A DNA stretch of 64,000 nucleotides from Piscibacillus sp052246295 (lineage in GTDB: Bacteria > Bacillota > Bacilli > Bacillales > Alkalibacillaceae): assembly GCA_052246295.1 (NCBI GenBank), contig JBQQCO010000007.1, one strand, 5' to 3'. The position numbers were made by a program, and so were the translations under genes. The notes beneath the pieces were generated by a model, which was not told where the DNA came from, searched no databases, and saw only the letters and a list, made by a program, of their open reading frames with translations. Below, piece by piece: positions 34,433-44,753 of the stretch (positions are counted from its first letter, which is position 1; the number at the start of each line of letters is the position of its first letter).

Positions 34433-35053
34433 TTAGACTCCTAAATTCTTAAAGATCTTATCAAAAGCGTCTGGGTCAGGTAATAAGAAAAAATGACCTT
34501 TAATATCTTCTTTAAAATGATCTGATTGAAAAACTGTTTCTATGATAATGGCGTAGTCGGACACAACAGATGTTTCAATCAATCCTTGAGTCATAATCGC
34601 TCCAGACATATCAACAGTTGCTTCAGGAACTAAAGACTGTAAATTAAACTGAAGAAAATCTGATAATGCCCTTAAATATGAACCGGTTAGAATATTACCT
34701 AACTCTAAGAAAGCAGAGTTTGCCATTGCATTATTCTCATTAAGAATTGACTGGTCGGGATCTTGTGTTAAAGTCTGTATAAATTGATCGGCTTGAGAAG
34801 GCGATAAAAAGAAGAACATGGTACCATTAAATGCACCTTCAAATTCTACAAAAGTAGCTGCTTTTATTTCCTCTGGTCCCCCAGTGAGTTCAACAATTTC
34901 ATCGAATGTCACAACTTTTACTGTTGGTACACTCATTTGGATAGGTTGAGACAATAAGTTAGATAGAGATGTAGTAGCATTCCCTGCACCAATATTTCCA
35001 ATCTCTTTTAAGATATCTAAATGTATATCCTGCAATTTCAATACATCTTGCAT
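34433..35053 (-). CDS. cheC: CheY-P phosphatase CheC
   Basis: CheC is the CheC/FliY/CheX phosphatase that removes phosphate from CheY-P and helps adaptation with CheD. The 206-residue protein has both ExxN-type motifs: EIGNIGAGNATTSL near 17-30 and ELGNILTGSYL near 117. The second half has the usual VPTVKVVTF strand. ATG 35053 has GGGGATT upstream. It follows cheW and precedes cheD. Confidence 0.95.
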   Translation of the reverse strand: MQDVLKLQDIHLDILKEIGNIGAGNATTSLSNLLSQPIQMSVPTVKVVTFDEIVELTGGPEEIKAATFVEFEGAFNGTMFFFLSPSQADQFIQTLTQDPDQSILNENNAMANSAFLELGNILTGSYLRALSDFLQFNLQSLVPEATVDMSGAIMTQGLIETSVVSDYAIIIETVFQSDHFKEDIKGHFFLLPDPDAFDKIFKNLGV

Positions 35054-35076
35054 TTTTTGTAATCCCCTTAGGTTAA

Positions 35077-35517
35077 TCAGTCGTTTTTAACTAACTCGAT
35101 ATCAAATACTTGATCCAAACTCAATAGTACTATTAATCGATCATGATGTTTTACTACGCCTTCTATATAACTCCTATATTGCCTAGATATTGTTTCAGGT
35201 GGAGATTCTATTTGATCAGGTGTGATTTCTACTACATCATTTGCTTCATCAACAATCATTCCTATAGACTCCTGTTGATTATTAACTATTATGATTCTGC
35301 TGTGTTCATCAATAACTTTTGCAGATAGTCCCATTCGTTCGCGCAAATCTATTACTGGTGTGATAATTCCTCTTAAATTAATAACCCCTTTTACAAATTC
35401 CTCGGTGTTAGGAATTCTAGTAATTGTCTGCAAGCGTTCAATAGTTTGTATGTTGTCAATTGGAATAGCATAATGTTCATCATCAAGCGTTAAAACTATA
35501 TATTTTTGTTTTTCCAT
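35077..35517 (-). CDS. cheW: Chemotaxis coupling protein CheW
   Basis: CheW links receptors to CheA at the membrane arrays. The 146-residue protein has the two-lobed CheW fold, with IQTIERLQTITRIPN near 23-37, GVINLRGIITPVIDLRERMG near 44-62, and IGMIVDEANDVVEI. ATG 35517 has a strong GGAGGTG site. It is between cheA and cheC. Confidence 0.97.
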   Translation of the reverse strand: MEKQKYIVLTLDDEHYAIPIDNIQTIERLQTITRIPNTEEFVKGVINLRGIITPVIDLRERMGLSAKVIDEHSRIIIVNNQQESIGMIVDEANDVVEITPDQIESPPETISRQYRSYIEGVVKHHDRLIVLLSLDQVFDIELVKND

Positions 35518-35529
35518 AATAGCACCTCC

Positions 35530-37524
35530 CTATTTTACTAAAGCATTCGTATCTATAATGAGTGCTACTTCTCCATCACCTAAGATTGTTGCTCCAGAAA
35601 TAGCAAATACGTCTTTTAGTCGAGTACCTAAGTTTTTAAGAACAATTTCTTTTTGACCTATGAACGAATCAACAATTAAACCTGTTAATCTATTACCTTT
35701 TCTTACAACCACAACAGAATAATGCGTTTGTTCTACACTGTCCTGTTTCACATCAAAGACTTCGTTAATATTTACTAGTGGAATAATTTGACCTCTGAAG
35801 TCGATCACTTCTTGTCCATGCGCTTTAAAAATATCGTTTTTACTTATAACAGCTGTTTCTTCAATAGAAGAAAGAGGTATTGCATATGTTTCATCCTTCA
35901 TCTTAATCAGTAATGCTGTAATGATTGATAGTGTTAAAGGTAATTTAATTGAGAAAGTAGTTCCTACATGTAGTTCTGAGTCAATTTCAATCGATCCACC
36001 AAGGGACTCAATGGTATTCTTAACAACATCCAAACCGACACCACGGCCTGAAATATCTGAAATTTGATCAGCTGTAGAAAAACCGCTTGACATAATTAAC
36101 TCATATATTTGTTGATCGGTTAATTTACTGGAGTCTTCCTCTGAAACTACTTTGTTTTGTAATGCTTTTTGTAAAACTTTATCTTTATCGATTCCTCCAC
36201 CATCATCTTGAATCTCCACAAAGACATGATTTCCGCTATGGTATGCACGTAACTGTAATTTTCCAGTCTCAGACTTTTGGTTTTGTAGTCTTTCTTCTGG
36301 TGTCTCTATACCATGATCAATTGCATTACGGATTAGATGGACTAGAGGATCTCCAATTTCATCTATGACTGTTCGGTCTAATTCTGTTTCGGCACCAATG
36401 ACCTCAAGTTCTATTTTCTTCCCTAATTCTTTTGATAATGAGCGAACCATTCTAGGAAACCTATTAAAGACCTGATCAATCGCTACCATTCTCATCTTTA
36501 AGATTACATTTTGCAACTCACTTGATGTTCTAGTCATTCGTTCAACAGTTTCTTTAAAATCCTTATCGTCAATCGTTTGTGTTAACTGTTCTAAATGACC
36601 TCTGTCTATAATCATTTCTTCAAAAAGATTCATAAGTGCATCCAATCGTTCAATATTTACACGAATAGATTTACTAGCAACCGGTTTATTAGAACTCTTT
36701 TTATTTTCCTCTTCTTTTGGCGTGTCAACCGTTGCGGCAACTTCTTCATTACCCTCTTCTTCAGATTGATTAATCTGAATTTCTTCAATATTTACTTTTT
36801 CAACCTCTGAAACATTTTCGATTTGCTTTTTAAGAGAGTCTAAATCTTCATCCGTTATAAACAATACATTAAATGAATCCTCAAACTCTTCTTGTTCAAG
36901 CTCTTCAACAGTAGGATTTGATTTAATGACACTACCATTATTTTCAAATATATTAAAAACCATATAAACCCTAGCAGCTTTTAATAAACATTCCTTGTCA
37001 ATTGATACCGTAATATCATATATTTTTTGCCCTTGAGATTGAGCTTGTTCAATAACCGTTCTCTCAAAATCATCTAAATCAAAGCTACCGGGTTCCTTCG
37101 AAGTTGGAGTTGTTCTTGAAGTAGTGGGTTCAACTGTATGACTTTCTCCACTTTCTAACTTGTTTAATTGCTCAAGTATTGTCTGGTTATCTCTTTTACC
37201 ATTTCCACCATTTACGATATCTTCTACCATCGCTTCTAAAGCCTCTACTGATTCAAACATAACATCTAAGACATTAGAGGTTACAGGTAAGTCTTCATTT
37301 CTTAATAGATCTAATACATTTTCAAGTTGATGGGTTAATTTGGATAAATCTTCAAAACCCATAGTCGCAGCCATTCCTTTCAAGGTGTGAGCTGCTCTGA
37401 AAATCTCATTAATACGAGTTACATCATGGGGTGAAGCTTCTAGCTCCAATAAACCATTATTCATTAACTGTAAATTCTCGAAACTCTCATCAATAAATAC
37501 ATCTAAGTATTCATTTGTATCCAT
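35530..37524 (-). CDS. cheA: Chemotaxis histidine kinase CheA
   Basis: CheA phosphorylates CheY and CheB in response to receptors. The 664-residue protein has the HPt domain with phospho-His46 in AAHTLKGMA, a P2 response-regulator-binding domain, a dimerisation helix pair (IERLDALMNLFEEMIIDRGHLEQL), a kinase domain with N box HLIRNAIDHGIE and G boxes DDGGGID and GRGVGLDVVK, and a CheW-like C-terminus. A linker near 130-160 is Ser/Thr-rich. The start is ATG 37524 after GGGAGAGGG, not the ORF start at 37551. It begins within 2 nt of the cheB stop. Confidence 0.97.
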   Translation of the reverse strand: MDTNEYLDVFIDESFENLQLMNNGLLELEASPHDVTRINEIFRAAHTLKGMAATMGFEDLSKLTHQLENVLDLLRNEDLPVTSNVLDVMFESVEALEAMVEDIVNGGNGKRDNQTILEQLNKLESGESHTVEPTTSRTTPTSKEPGSFDLDDFERTVIEQAQSQGQKIYDITVSIDKECLLKAARVYMVFNIFENNGSVIKSNPTVEELEQEEFEDSFNVLFITDEDLDSLKKQIENVSEVEKVNIEEIQINQSEEEGNEEVAATVDTPKEEENKKSSNKPVASKSIRVNIERLDALMNLFEEMIIDRGHLEQLTQTIDDKDFKETVERMTRTSSELQNVILKMRMVAIDQVFNRFPRMVRSLSKELGKKIELEVIGAETELDRTVIDEIGDPLVHLIRNAIDHGIETPEERLQNQKSETGKLQLRAYHSGNHVFVEIQDDGGGIDKDKVLQKALQNKVVSEEDSSKLTDQQIYELIMSSGFSTADQISDISGRGVGLDVVKNTIESLGGSIEIDSELHVGTTFSIKLPLTLSIITALLIKMKDETYAIPLSSIEETAVISKNDIFKAHGQEVIDFRGQIIPLVNINEVFDVKQDSVEQTHYSVVVVRKGNRLTGLIVDSFIGQKEIVLKNLGTRLKDVFAISGATILGDGEVALIIDTNALVK

Positions 37525-37525
37525 G

Positions 37526-38572
37526 TTAACCCTCTCCCTTTTTAACAACAAGATTCGTTAGTACTCGTCCAATTTGACCAACTGGTAGTACAGCGTGAAC
37601 GCCTACTTGTTCTATGGCACTTTTCGGCATCCCATAAATAACAGCTGTGTCTTTAGACTCGGCAATTATGTAATGTGATGATTGACTTTGTTTGATAGCT
37701 TTTAAACCGTTAACCCCATCTGACCCCATCCCAGTTAAAATAACGTTGATAATGTTATAACCTGTGATGTGTGAGATAGTCTCAAAAGTATAATCTACTG
37801 AAGGTACGTGACGAACGTTCTTAGGAGACTCTAAAACTTGATTACTAAGTACTGAACCAACTCGCTTGACCCCAAGTTGTTTGCCTCCCGGGGCAATATA
37901 CACTATTCCATTTTCAAGAATTTCACCATTCTCAGCTTCTTTAACTTTAAGCGCTGAAAGGTTGTCTAAACGTTTTGCTAATGATTTTGTAAAACTTGGA
38001 GGCATATGTTGTATGATTATAACTGGTGCTGAAAGATTTTCTGGCAACTGACCAATAACTTTTTGTAAAGCTTTAGGTCCACCTGTTGAGACACCAATTG
38101 CGATTAGGTTCTTGTTATATGTAAAATCACTTGGTTTTTGCAATTGTTTTGTTGTTGTACTGACCGTTAAATTAGCTTTTGCCGCTAAATAAATCTTTCT
38201 AATTAATTCATTCTTAACAGTTTCTATATCTAAAGAAATTGAACCAGATGGTTTTGAAATAAAATCAACTGCCCCATATTCGATTGATTTTATCGTCGTA
38301 TCAGCCCCTTTTTGCGTCAGGCTTGATAACATAACGACAGGGACAGGGTTAAACTCCATCACTTCTTTTAAAACTGCTAAACCATCAAGTTCTGGCATTT
38401 CAACATCGAGTGTTACGACATCGGGGTTTAGGCTTTTGATTTTATCCAATGCTTGTTTTCCATTTCTTGCTGTATCAATGACTGACATACCTTCAGAATG
38501 TTGAATCATATCTGTAATCATCTTTCTCATGAAGGCTGAATCATCAACAACGAGTACACGTATGTCACTCAA
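37526..38572 (-). CDS. cheB: Protein-glutamate methylesterase CheB
   Basis: CheB demethylates chemoreceptors when phosphorylated. The 348-residue protein has an N-terminal receiver with Asp56 (TLDVEMPELDG) and a C-terminal methylesterase with Ser162 in GVSTGGPKAL, His189 in IIQHMPPSFT and Asp285 in LTGMGSDG. The start is a TTG at 38572, with AAAGGTAG upstream. It lies between flhG and cheA, as in B. subtilis. No CheR gene is in the window. Confidence 0.97.
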   Translation of the reverse strand: MSDIRVLVVDDSAFMRKMITDMIQHSEGMSVIDTARNGKQALDKIKSLNPDVVTLDVEMPELDGLAVLKEVMEFNPVPVVMLSSLTQKGADTTIKSIEYGAVDFISKPSGSISLDIETVKNELIRKIYLAAKANLTVSTTTKQLQKPSDFTYNKNLIAIGVSTGGPKALQKVIGQLPENLSAPVIIIQHMPPSFTKSLAKRLDNLSALKVKEAENGEILENGIVYIAPGGKQLGVKRVGSVLSNQVLESPKNVRHVPSVDYTFETISHITGYNIINVILTGMGSDGVNGLKAIKQSQSSHYIIAESKDTAVIYGMPKSAIEQVGVHAVLPVGQIGRVLTNLVVKKGEG

Positions 38573-38573
38573 A

Positions 38574-39449
38574 CTAATCTACCTTTCTAATAAAAAATGA
38601 CTTGAGCTTTTCGACAAATGGGTCTTTTTGTTCTATATTTGATATATTGTTATTAAGTTTAAGATAATCTAGGGTCATTTTCGCCATCATTTTACTTACT
38701 CTTGACCTGCTATCCAATATATAATATGGGGTTTGTTCTTTTACAGCCTTTATCACTGTTGAGTCATCAGGTAAACTACCCAAAAGTTCTAACTTATAGG
38801 ACAGAAAATTCTGAACAGCTTGGTTTAAGCGTTCATAAATTATTAACGATTCCTTCTGACCTGTTACCCTATTAACCATCAATGAGATCTTAACATCAGA
38901 CTTTTCTAATACTAAATGTTTAATAGCAGCATAGGCATCTGTAACTGACGTTGGCTCTATTGTTGTCACAACAACACACTCATCAGCTGCAGAAATGAAT
39001 GCCATGTGCTCCTCTGACATGCCCGCCCCTAAATCAAAGATAATATAATCATAATCCCTATCTACCTTCTCCAATTGGGATAAAAAATAATTATATCGAT
39101 CTGCATTAAGATGAAAAAAATTAGTTAAACCTGTTCCCGCTGCAATATACGAAATTTGGTTAGGGCCTTTTTCAATAATATCTTCAATGTCTAATCTCTC
39201 ATCTAACATAGAAGACATAGTTTGACTTGGATACAACCCTAATAAAATATCAATATTCCCCATACCAATATCTAAATCAAATATAAGTACTTTTTTCCCT
39301 TGCTTACTTAAACAAATTGCAAAATTCAATGCAAAACTTGATTTACCAACACCACCTTTTCCACTAAATACTGCAATCGTGTGGGCGTGGTTTTGGTTAT
39401 TATGATTGTTGATTTGTTTCCTTAACTCAAAAGCTTGATCCTCTACCAT
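38574..39449 (-). CDS. flhG: ParA/MinD-type ATPase FlhG (YlxH)
   Basis: FlhG partners FlhF to set flagellar number and position. The 291-residue protein has a deviant Walker A GKGGVGKS at 30-37, the motif FDLDIGMGNIDILLG, and FDLGAGM in the switch region. A short N-terminal basic/Gln-rich leader resembles the FlhF-activator segment (DQAFELRKQI). The C-terminus ends in a basic stretch. ATG 39449 overlaps the flhF stop by 7 nt, so translation is coupled. Confidence 0.95.
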   Translation of the reverse strand: MVEDQAFELRKQINNHNNQNHAHTIAVFSGKGGVGKSSFALNFAICLSKQGKKVLIFDLDIGMGNIDILLGLYPSQTMSSMLDERLDIEDIIEKGPNQISYIAAGTGLTNFFHLNADRYNYFLSQLEKVDRDYDYIIFDLGAGMSEEHMAFISAADECVVVTTIEPTSVTDAYAAIKHLVLEKSDVKISLMVNRVTGQKESLIIYERLNQAVQNFLSYKLELLGSLPDDSTVIKAVKEQTPYYILDSRSRVSKMMAKMTLDYLKLNNNISNIEQKDPFVEKLKSFFIRKVD

Positions 39450-40552
39450 CTCTTTTCACCTACTAACATATTAACTATTAGCTCAGGTGATACATCTTGG
39501 ATGTCGTCAGGTACACTTTGTCCATGTGTTAAATAAGATATTTGAAATTTATGCTTATTCCATAAATTAAATATAGGTCCAAATTGAGTCGTTTCATCTA
39601 CTTTTGTAAAAATCACTTTTTTAATGTCCAATTGTGAGAAGCGAGTATAAATATCCTCTAAATCTTTTTGTTTTGAAGTTAATGATAAGACACAATAAAC
39701 TTCATCTTCTTCTTCACAGTTCACGTATTCCTTAATTTGTTCAATATATTCGTCTTTTCTATAATTTCGTCCAGCTGAATCTATGAAAACGACATCGTAA
39801 TGTTTAAACTTCTCTTTAGCTCTTATTAAATCTTCTTTTGAATAGGCAACTTCAATTGGTACATTTAATATTTTGGCATAAGTTTTTAACTGGTCGATCG
39901 CAGCTATTCGGTATGTATCTAACGTTATAAATGCTACCTTTTTGCCTTTTGTAACCGATTGAGTTGCAGCGAGTTTTGCAATTGTAGTTGTTTTACCGAC
40001 CCCTGTAGGTCCAAATAGATAAATATATTTGGACTTAAATAGACTGCCTTGATGATTAATACCTTGAAGTTGATCAATTAAAAACTGTTTAACTTCATCT
40101 TTCAATAATTGCGCATCTGTTAATTTGTCTCCATAATACTTTTCTAAAAGATAAGGTATTATTTGATTTAATACCTCTTTATTAATATCTTGTTCTTCTA
40201 ATTCATTAATAATTGATTGTATGGGTTCAGGTAATACGTTTGGTTGATAATTTGTGTGAGTTAATTGTTGTTTTAGACTCTCTAGTTCACTTAACACTTG
40301 ATTATTAGAAAGGTTAGGTGTCTTCTTAACTTTAAGGTTAGCTTCTTGCTTGTGTGAAAACTCATTTCTTTCTCTTCTAGGTTGAGGATCAATCGCAGCA
40401 AAGACCTCAATATATTTCTTTCTGAATAACCCTAGAAATCCTTTCGTCTTCTGCTCACGAGAATTCAATATAACTGCCGATCTGCCTAATTCTGATCTAA
40501 CAATTTTCATCGCCTCGGGCATTGTTGGTGCAGTGTACTTTTTTACTTTCAT
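39443..40552 (-). CDS. flhF: SRP-type GTPase FlhF
   Basis: FlhF is an SRP-like GTPase that recruits flagellar export components to their site. The 369-residue protein has the basic B domain (1-60), an N domain from about 110, and a G domain with GPTGVGKT at 181-188, then DTYRIAAIDQLKTYA, DSAGRNYRKDEY and TKVDE. ATG 40552 overlaps the flhA stop as ATGA; flhG overlaps at its 3' end. This pair suggests co-translation of flhA, flhF and flhG. Confidence 0.96.
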   Translation of the reverse strand: MKVKKYTAPTMPEAMKIVRSELGRSAVILNSREQKTKGFLGLFRKKYIEVFAAIDPQPRRERNEFSHKQEANLKVKKTPNLSNNQVLSELESLKQQLTHTNYQPNVLPEPIQSIINELEEQDINKEVLNQIIPYLLEKYYGDKLTDAQLLKDEVKQFLIDQLQGINHQGSLFKSKYIYLFGPTGVGKTTTIAKLAATQSVTKGKKVAFITLDTYRIAAIDQLKTYAKILNVPIEVAYSKEDLIRAKEKFKHYDVVFIDSAGRNYRKDEYIEQIKEYVNCEEEDEVYCVLSLTSKQKDLEDIYTRFSQLDIKKVIFTKVDETTQFGPIFNLWNKHKFQISYLTHGQSVPDDIQDVSPELIVNMLVGEKRW

Positions 40553-42585
40553 GATAAACTCACCACCCCTGAACTTTCTACATCAACATCTGGTTCTAAT
40601 TCGTTATATGACAATACAACTACATCAGGTAAATACCTTGAGATTAATTGTTTAATGTACATTCTTACTGCAGGTGAACATAAAACTATGGCGGTTGCAT
40701 CTTGTATAAATGCCTTATTTCTTTCTTGGTTAATGGCTTCGATAATTTTTTGTTGATTTTCCGGATCTAAGTTAAGAAAGTTTCCGTGCTCCGTCTTTTG
40801 TACATGCTCAACTACCAATTGTTCAATTTCTGGTGATACTGTAATAACTTTAATAACACCTTGCTCATCTAAATATTGTTTTGTAATTTGTAATGACAAC
40901 GATTGTCGACAATACTCTGCTAGCAAGTCTGTATCATTAGTCATCTTGCCAAAGTCTGCTAATGTTTCAAAAATAATCGGTAAGTTTTTAATTGAAACTT
41001 GTTCAGTCAATAATTTTGCTAAAACCTTTTGAACATCACCTGTAGATAATGGTTCTGGAGTAACCTCTTCCACTAATGTTGGATGAGTTTCTTTAAGGTG
41101 GTCAATGAGTTGTTTCGTTTCTTCCCTGCCTAGTAATTGATTAGAATATTTCTTTATGACTTCTGTTATATGTGTAGACACGACAGAAGGTGGATCAACA
41201 ACAGTGTAACCTACCATTTCTGCTTCGTCTTTTTGGTCTTCTGTAATCCACTTTGCAGGTAAACCAAAAGCAGGTTCAACAGTATCAATGCCATCAATTA
41301 AATCATCTTCTACTCCAGGACTCATAGCTAAATAATGATTTAAATATAACTCACCTTTAGCGACTTCATTTCCTTTAATTTTTAATTGATACTCATTAGG
41401 ATTAAGTTGAATATTGTCTCTAATTCTTACAACTGGTATAACAAGACCTAACTCCAATGCTAATTGCCTTCTTATCATAACAATCCGATCAAGTAAATCC
41501 CCGCCTTGATTCGCATCAGCTATTGGTATTAATGCATAGCCAAACTCAAATTCAATTGGGTCAGTGTTTAATAACTGAACAACACTTTCAGGAGATGACA
41601 TACCTTGTTTAGTCTGTTCTTCTTCATCTACAAATTCTTCTACTTCTTCTGATTTTTGTGTTGCAGAATCTAGGTAAAACCCACCAACCCCAAGTAAAGC
41701 AGCAATAGAAGTGGTTAATCCAAAATTAATAGGAGTTAATCCTAGTAAGAAGATTGCTCCAGCTGCCACATATAAAAGTTTTGGATACCTGAATAACTGG
41801 GCCGTAACATCATAAGAAAGGTTTCCTTCAGCAGCGACTCTAGTTACAATGATACCTGTTGCAGTTGCAATTAAGAGTGCAGGAATTTGAGAAACTAACC
41901 CATCCCCAACAGTTAATCTAGTGAATACATTAACGGTTTCCCCAAAGGATAATCCCATTTGAGTCATACCGATAATAAAACCAAAAATAATATTTACAAG
42001 GACAATGACAATCCCCGCAATTGCATCACCTTTAACGAATTTACTTGCACCATCCATTGCACCGTAGAAATCCGCTTCATTTTCAATCTTTTCTCGTCGC
42101 TCTTTAGCTTGTTGTTCTGTGATTAAACCAGCGTTCAAGTCAGCATCAATACTCATTTGCTTTCCTGGCATTGCATCTAATGTAAATCTAGCAGCCACTT
42201 CAGAAACACGTTCTGCCCCTTTTGTTATAACAATAAACTGAATAACTACTAAAATTAAGAAAATAACAAAACCAACTAAGGGATCTCCACCTGTAACAAA
42301 GTTTCCAAATGTATCAACAACCCCACCAGCATCTGCCTCTGAAAGGATAGAACGGGTAGTTGATACGTTTAATCCAAGTCTAAAAAGTGTCAATAGTAAT
42401 AATAACGAAGGGAAAATAGCAAACTGCAATGGTTCTTGAGTATTCATTGCTACTAGAATAACTATTAAAGCTAATGTAATATTAAGCAGTATTAATAAAC
42501 TCAATAACCCACCAGGTAAAGGGATTACGAGCATAATAACAATTAAAATGACACCTATTAATACTGATAAATCTCTTGCTGACAT
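40549..42585 (-). CDS. flhA: Flagellar export gate protein FlhA
   Basis: FlhA forms the ring of the type III export gate, driven by proton-motive force. The 678-residue protein has eight predicted N-terminal membrane helices up to about residue 305, with the FHIPEP-like loop (RFTLDAMPGKQMSIDADLNAG) near 150, and a large cytoplasmic domain from about 340 with PVVRIRDN and the C-terminal Q/E-rich adaptor. ATG 42585 follows GAGGTTG. It lies between flhB and flhF. Confidence 0.97.
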   Translation of the reverse strand: MSARDLSVLIGVILIVIMLVIPLPGGLLSLLILLNITLALIVILVAMNTQEPLQFAIFPSLLLLLTLFRLGLNVSTTRSILSEADAGGVVDTFGNFVTGGDPLVGFVIFLILVVIQFIVITKGAERVSEVAARFTLDAMPGKQMSIDADLNAGLITEQQAKERREKIENEADFYGAMDGASKFVKGDAIAGIVIVLVNIIFGFIIGMTQMGLSFGETVNVFTRLTVGDGLVSQIPALLIATATGIIVTRVAAEGNLSYDVTAQLFRYPKLLYVAAGAIFLLGLTPINFGLTTSIAALLGVGGFYLDSATQKSEEVEEFVDEEEQTKQGMSSPESVVQLLNTDPIEFEFGYALIPIADANQGGDLLDRIVMIRRQLALELGLVIPVVRIRDNIQLNPNEYQLKIKGNEVAKGELYLNHYLAMSPGVEDDLIDGIDTVEPAFGLPAKWITEDQKDEAEMVGYTVVDPPSVVSTHITEVIKKYSNQLLGREETKQLIDHLKETHPTLVEEVTPEPLSTGDVQKVLAKLLTEQVSIKNLPIIFETLADFGKMTNDTDLLAEYCRQSLSLQITKQYLDEQGVIKVITVSPEIEQLVVEHVQKTEHGNFLNLDPENQQKIIEAINQERNKAFIQDATAIVLCSPAVRMYIKQLISRYLPDVVVLSYNELEPDVDVESSGVVSLS

Positions 42586-42603
42586 ATTTACAACCTCACT
42601 TCG

Positions 42604-43686
42604 TTACACTTTGCTTTGTATGCTATATACATAAGCTAACACTTCAGCTACCGCTTGGAAAAATTCTTCAGGTATTTCTTCACCAAGATCAACTGACTGA
42701 TATAAACTTCGAGCCAACCACTTATTTTCAACTAAAACAACATCATTTGCCTTTGCAACTTCCCGAATCTTAAAAGCAACATAATCAACACCTTTTGCGA
42801 CAACTAAGGGCGCCTCTGCCTTTGCTTCGTCATATTTAACAGCAATTGCGAAATGTGTTGGGTTTGTAATGACAACATCTGCTTGTGGAACTTCACTCAT
42901 CATACGTTGCTGTGCCATCTGTCTTTGTCGCTCTTTAATCCTCGACTTTATTAAAGGATCACCTTCAATGTTTTTATGTTCATCTTTAACATCTTGTTTT
43001 GACATTTTTATGTTCTTTTCATGATCGTACCTTTGATAGAGGTAATCTGGTATAGATAAAAACATTAAAATTAATGAAGAAGCAACCCCCATTAAGATGG
43101 TTAACTCTCCGAAAAATTTAATAGATTCATTAACACTTTTCATCGACAATAGCATAACGTCATCTTTGTTTAACCAAATGACAGCGAAACATACAGTTCC
43201 AATTGCAATAATCTTGAACATTGATTTTAGAAATTCAACTAAAGCTCTTACTGAGAAAATTCTTTTAAACCCTTTGATTGGATCGACCTTTTTAAGATCA
43301 AACTTAATAGTCTCAGTGGAAAATAAAAAACCAATTTGAACGTAGTTAGCAATAAATGCAGCAACCATCGCAACACCCATTATAGGTAGTACGACTTTGA
43401 CACCTTCAATAGTCATTTGAAATAAGACAGACTCTAAAGTTTTCTCTGTCAGGTTCCAATGTATGAATTCTGTAAAACTATATGTATACATGCCTGTTAA
43501 GGTTTCTCCCATATAAGAGCCAAACACGATTAAAAACATAAAGATGCAAAACAACATAATCGATGTGTTTACATCTTGACTCTTAGCCACCTGACCCTTC
43601 TTACGAGAATCTTGTCTTTTTTTAGGAGTAGCTTTTTCAGTTTTCTCTTGATTAAAAAATTGTAAATCTAAGCGCAATTGTTTCAA
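42604..43686 (-). CDS. flhB: Flagellar export switch protein FlhB
   Basis: FlhB controls export specificity by self-cleavage. The 360-residue protein has LRLDLQFF then the family hallmark EKTEKATPKKRQDSRKKGQ, four membrane helices (about 43-215), and the NPTH self-cleavage site at 275-278 in ADVVITNPTHFA. The start is a TTG at 43686, with GGAGG 8 nt upstream. It starts 1 nt past the fliR stop. Confidence 0.97.
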   Translation of the reverse strand: MKQLRLDLQFFNQEKTEKATPKKRQDSRKKGQVAKSQDVNTSIMLFCIFMFLIVFGSYMGETLTGMYTYSFTEFIHWNLTEKTLESVLFQMTIEGVKVVLPIMGVAMVAAFIANYVQIGFLFSTETIKFDLKKVDPIKGFKRIFSVRALVEFLKSMFKIIAIGTVCFAVIWLNKDDVMLLSMKSVNESIKFFGELTILMGVASSLILMFLSIPDYLYQRYDHEKNIKMSKQDVKDEHKNIEGDPLIKSRIKERQRQMAQQRMMSEVPQADVVITNPTHFAIAVKYDEAKAEAPLVVAKGVDYVAFKIREVAKANDVVLVENKWLARSLYQSVDLGEEIPEEFFQAVAEVLAYVYSIQSKV

Positions 43687-43687
43687 A

Positions 43688-44467
43688 TTACGCGCCTCCT
43701 AATATCCTCATTAAATTACGCATTGCGATTAGCATGTATTCAAACAAATTTGTAACTAATGCAAAAAAGAAGCTAAAAAAGATTAGTAACACTGCAAAAC
43801 TTACTAAAATTTTCAAAGGTAACCCTACAACAAAAACATTAACTTGTGGTACGGTTCGAGCAATCATTCCTAAAGCAACATCCACCAAAAACAACATCCC
43901 GACAATAGGTATAGCCATTTGAAATGCTATGACAAACATTTGGCCAAAAGTGTTTATAATTAACTCCGGGAACGATGAGCTGGAAATAGAAATCAAGTCT
44001 GTAATTCCTATAAATTGGTAACTATAATAAATTCCATCCAGTAATAAATGGTGTGCATTTGTAGCTACTAATAATAATAACGTAAATATATAAAAATATT
44101 GTCCAAGAATAGGGCTTTGAATACCCGTTTGAGGATCAACCACATTCGCAATGGCAAAACCCATCTGAAAGTCAATAAATCCCCCAGCAATTTGTACAGC
44201 CACGATGATCATGTAAGCTATCAAACCAACCATTAAACCTACTGTGATTTCTTTTATTAGTAAGATAATGAAAAAGCCATCAAAAATAATAGCTGGAATA
44301 TCTATAGCAAAAAACATCACCCATGTTAAGAGTACAACAAAAGCTACTCTATGAGTCATTGGAATTGAACGATAAGAGAAAAACGGAACCATCATAAAAA
44401 ATCCAGATAATCGGGCGAAAAGTAGTAAAGCTCCAGGAAGTCTTGCTAAATCTACTGCATCAACCAT
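43688..44467 (-). CDS. fliR: Flagellar export protein FliR
   Basis: FliR is part of the FliPQR export core. The 259-residue length equals that of B. subtilis FliR. Several hydrophobic helices, the N-terminal LARLPGALLLFARLSGFFMMVP and the GGFIDFQMGFAIANVVDPQTG motif near 100-120 are diagnostic. I chose ATG 44467 just after the fliQ stop, since the longer ORF overlaps fliQ. The ribosome site is weak, so coupling to fliQ is likely. Confidence 0.95.
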   Translation of the reverse strand: MVDAVDLARLPGALLLFARLSGFFMMVPFFSYRSIPMTHRVAFVVLLTWVMFFAIDIPAIIFDGFFIILLIKEITVGLMVGLIAYMIIVAVQIAGGFIDFQMGFAIANVVDPQTGIQSPILGQYFYIFTLLLLVATNAHHLLLDGIYYSYQFIGITDLISISSSSFPELIINTFGQMFVIAFQMAIPIVGMLFLVDVALGMIARTVPQVNVFVVGLPLKILVSFAVLLIFFSFFFALVTNLFEYMLIAMRNLMRILGGA

Positions 44468-44468
44468 A

Positions 44469-44738
44469 TTAACCAACCACTCTAGTGATGTTATTAAAAA
44501 CTTGTACAGTAAACTCAATCATTCTTTGCAACATCCACGGACCAAAAAAAACGATCCCAATGAATACAGCAACAATTTTAGGAATAAAAGCTAGTGTTTG
44601 TTCCTGTATTTGTGTTGTAGCCTGGAAGATACTAACTAATAAACCAACAGCAAGTGCTAAAATGAGCAAAGGTCCAACTACTATTAAGATTGTATATACG
44701 CCACTTTCTGCTAATGAGATGACATTATCTGCATTCAT
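44469..44738 (-). CDS. fliQ: Flagellar export protein FliQ
   Basis: FliQ forms the outer part of the FliPQR export gate. The 89-residue protein has two membrane helices (about 17-40 and 55-75) joined by the conserved QATTQIQEQTLAFIPKI loop. ATG 44738 lies 15 nt after fliP. The stop is directly before the fliR start. Confidence 0.96.
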   Translation of the reverse strand: MNADNVISLAESGVYTILIVVGPLLILALAVGLLVSIFQATTQIQEQTLAFIPKIVAVFIGIVFFGPWMLQRMIEFTVQVFNNITRVVG

Positions 44739-44753
44739 CTTATTTCCAACTCT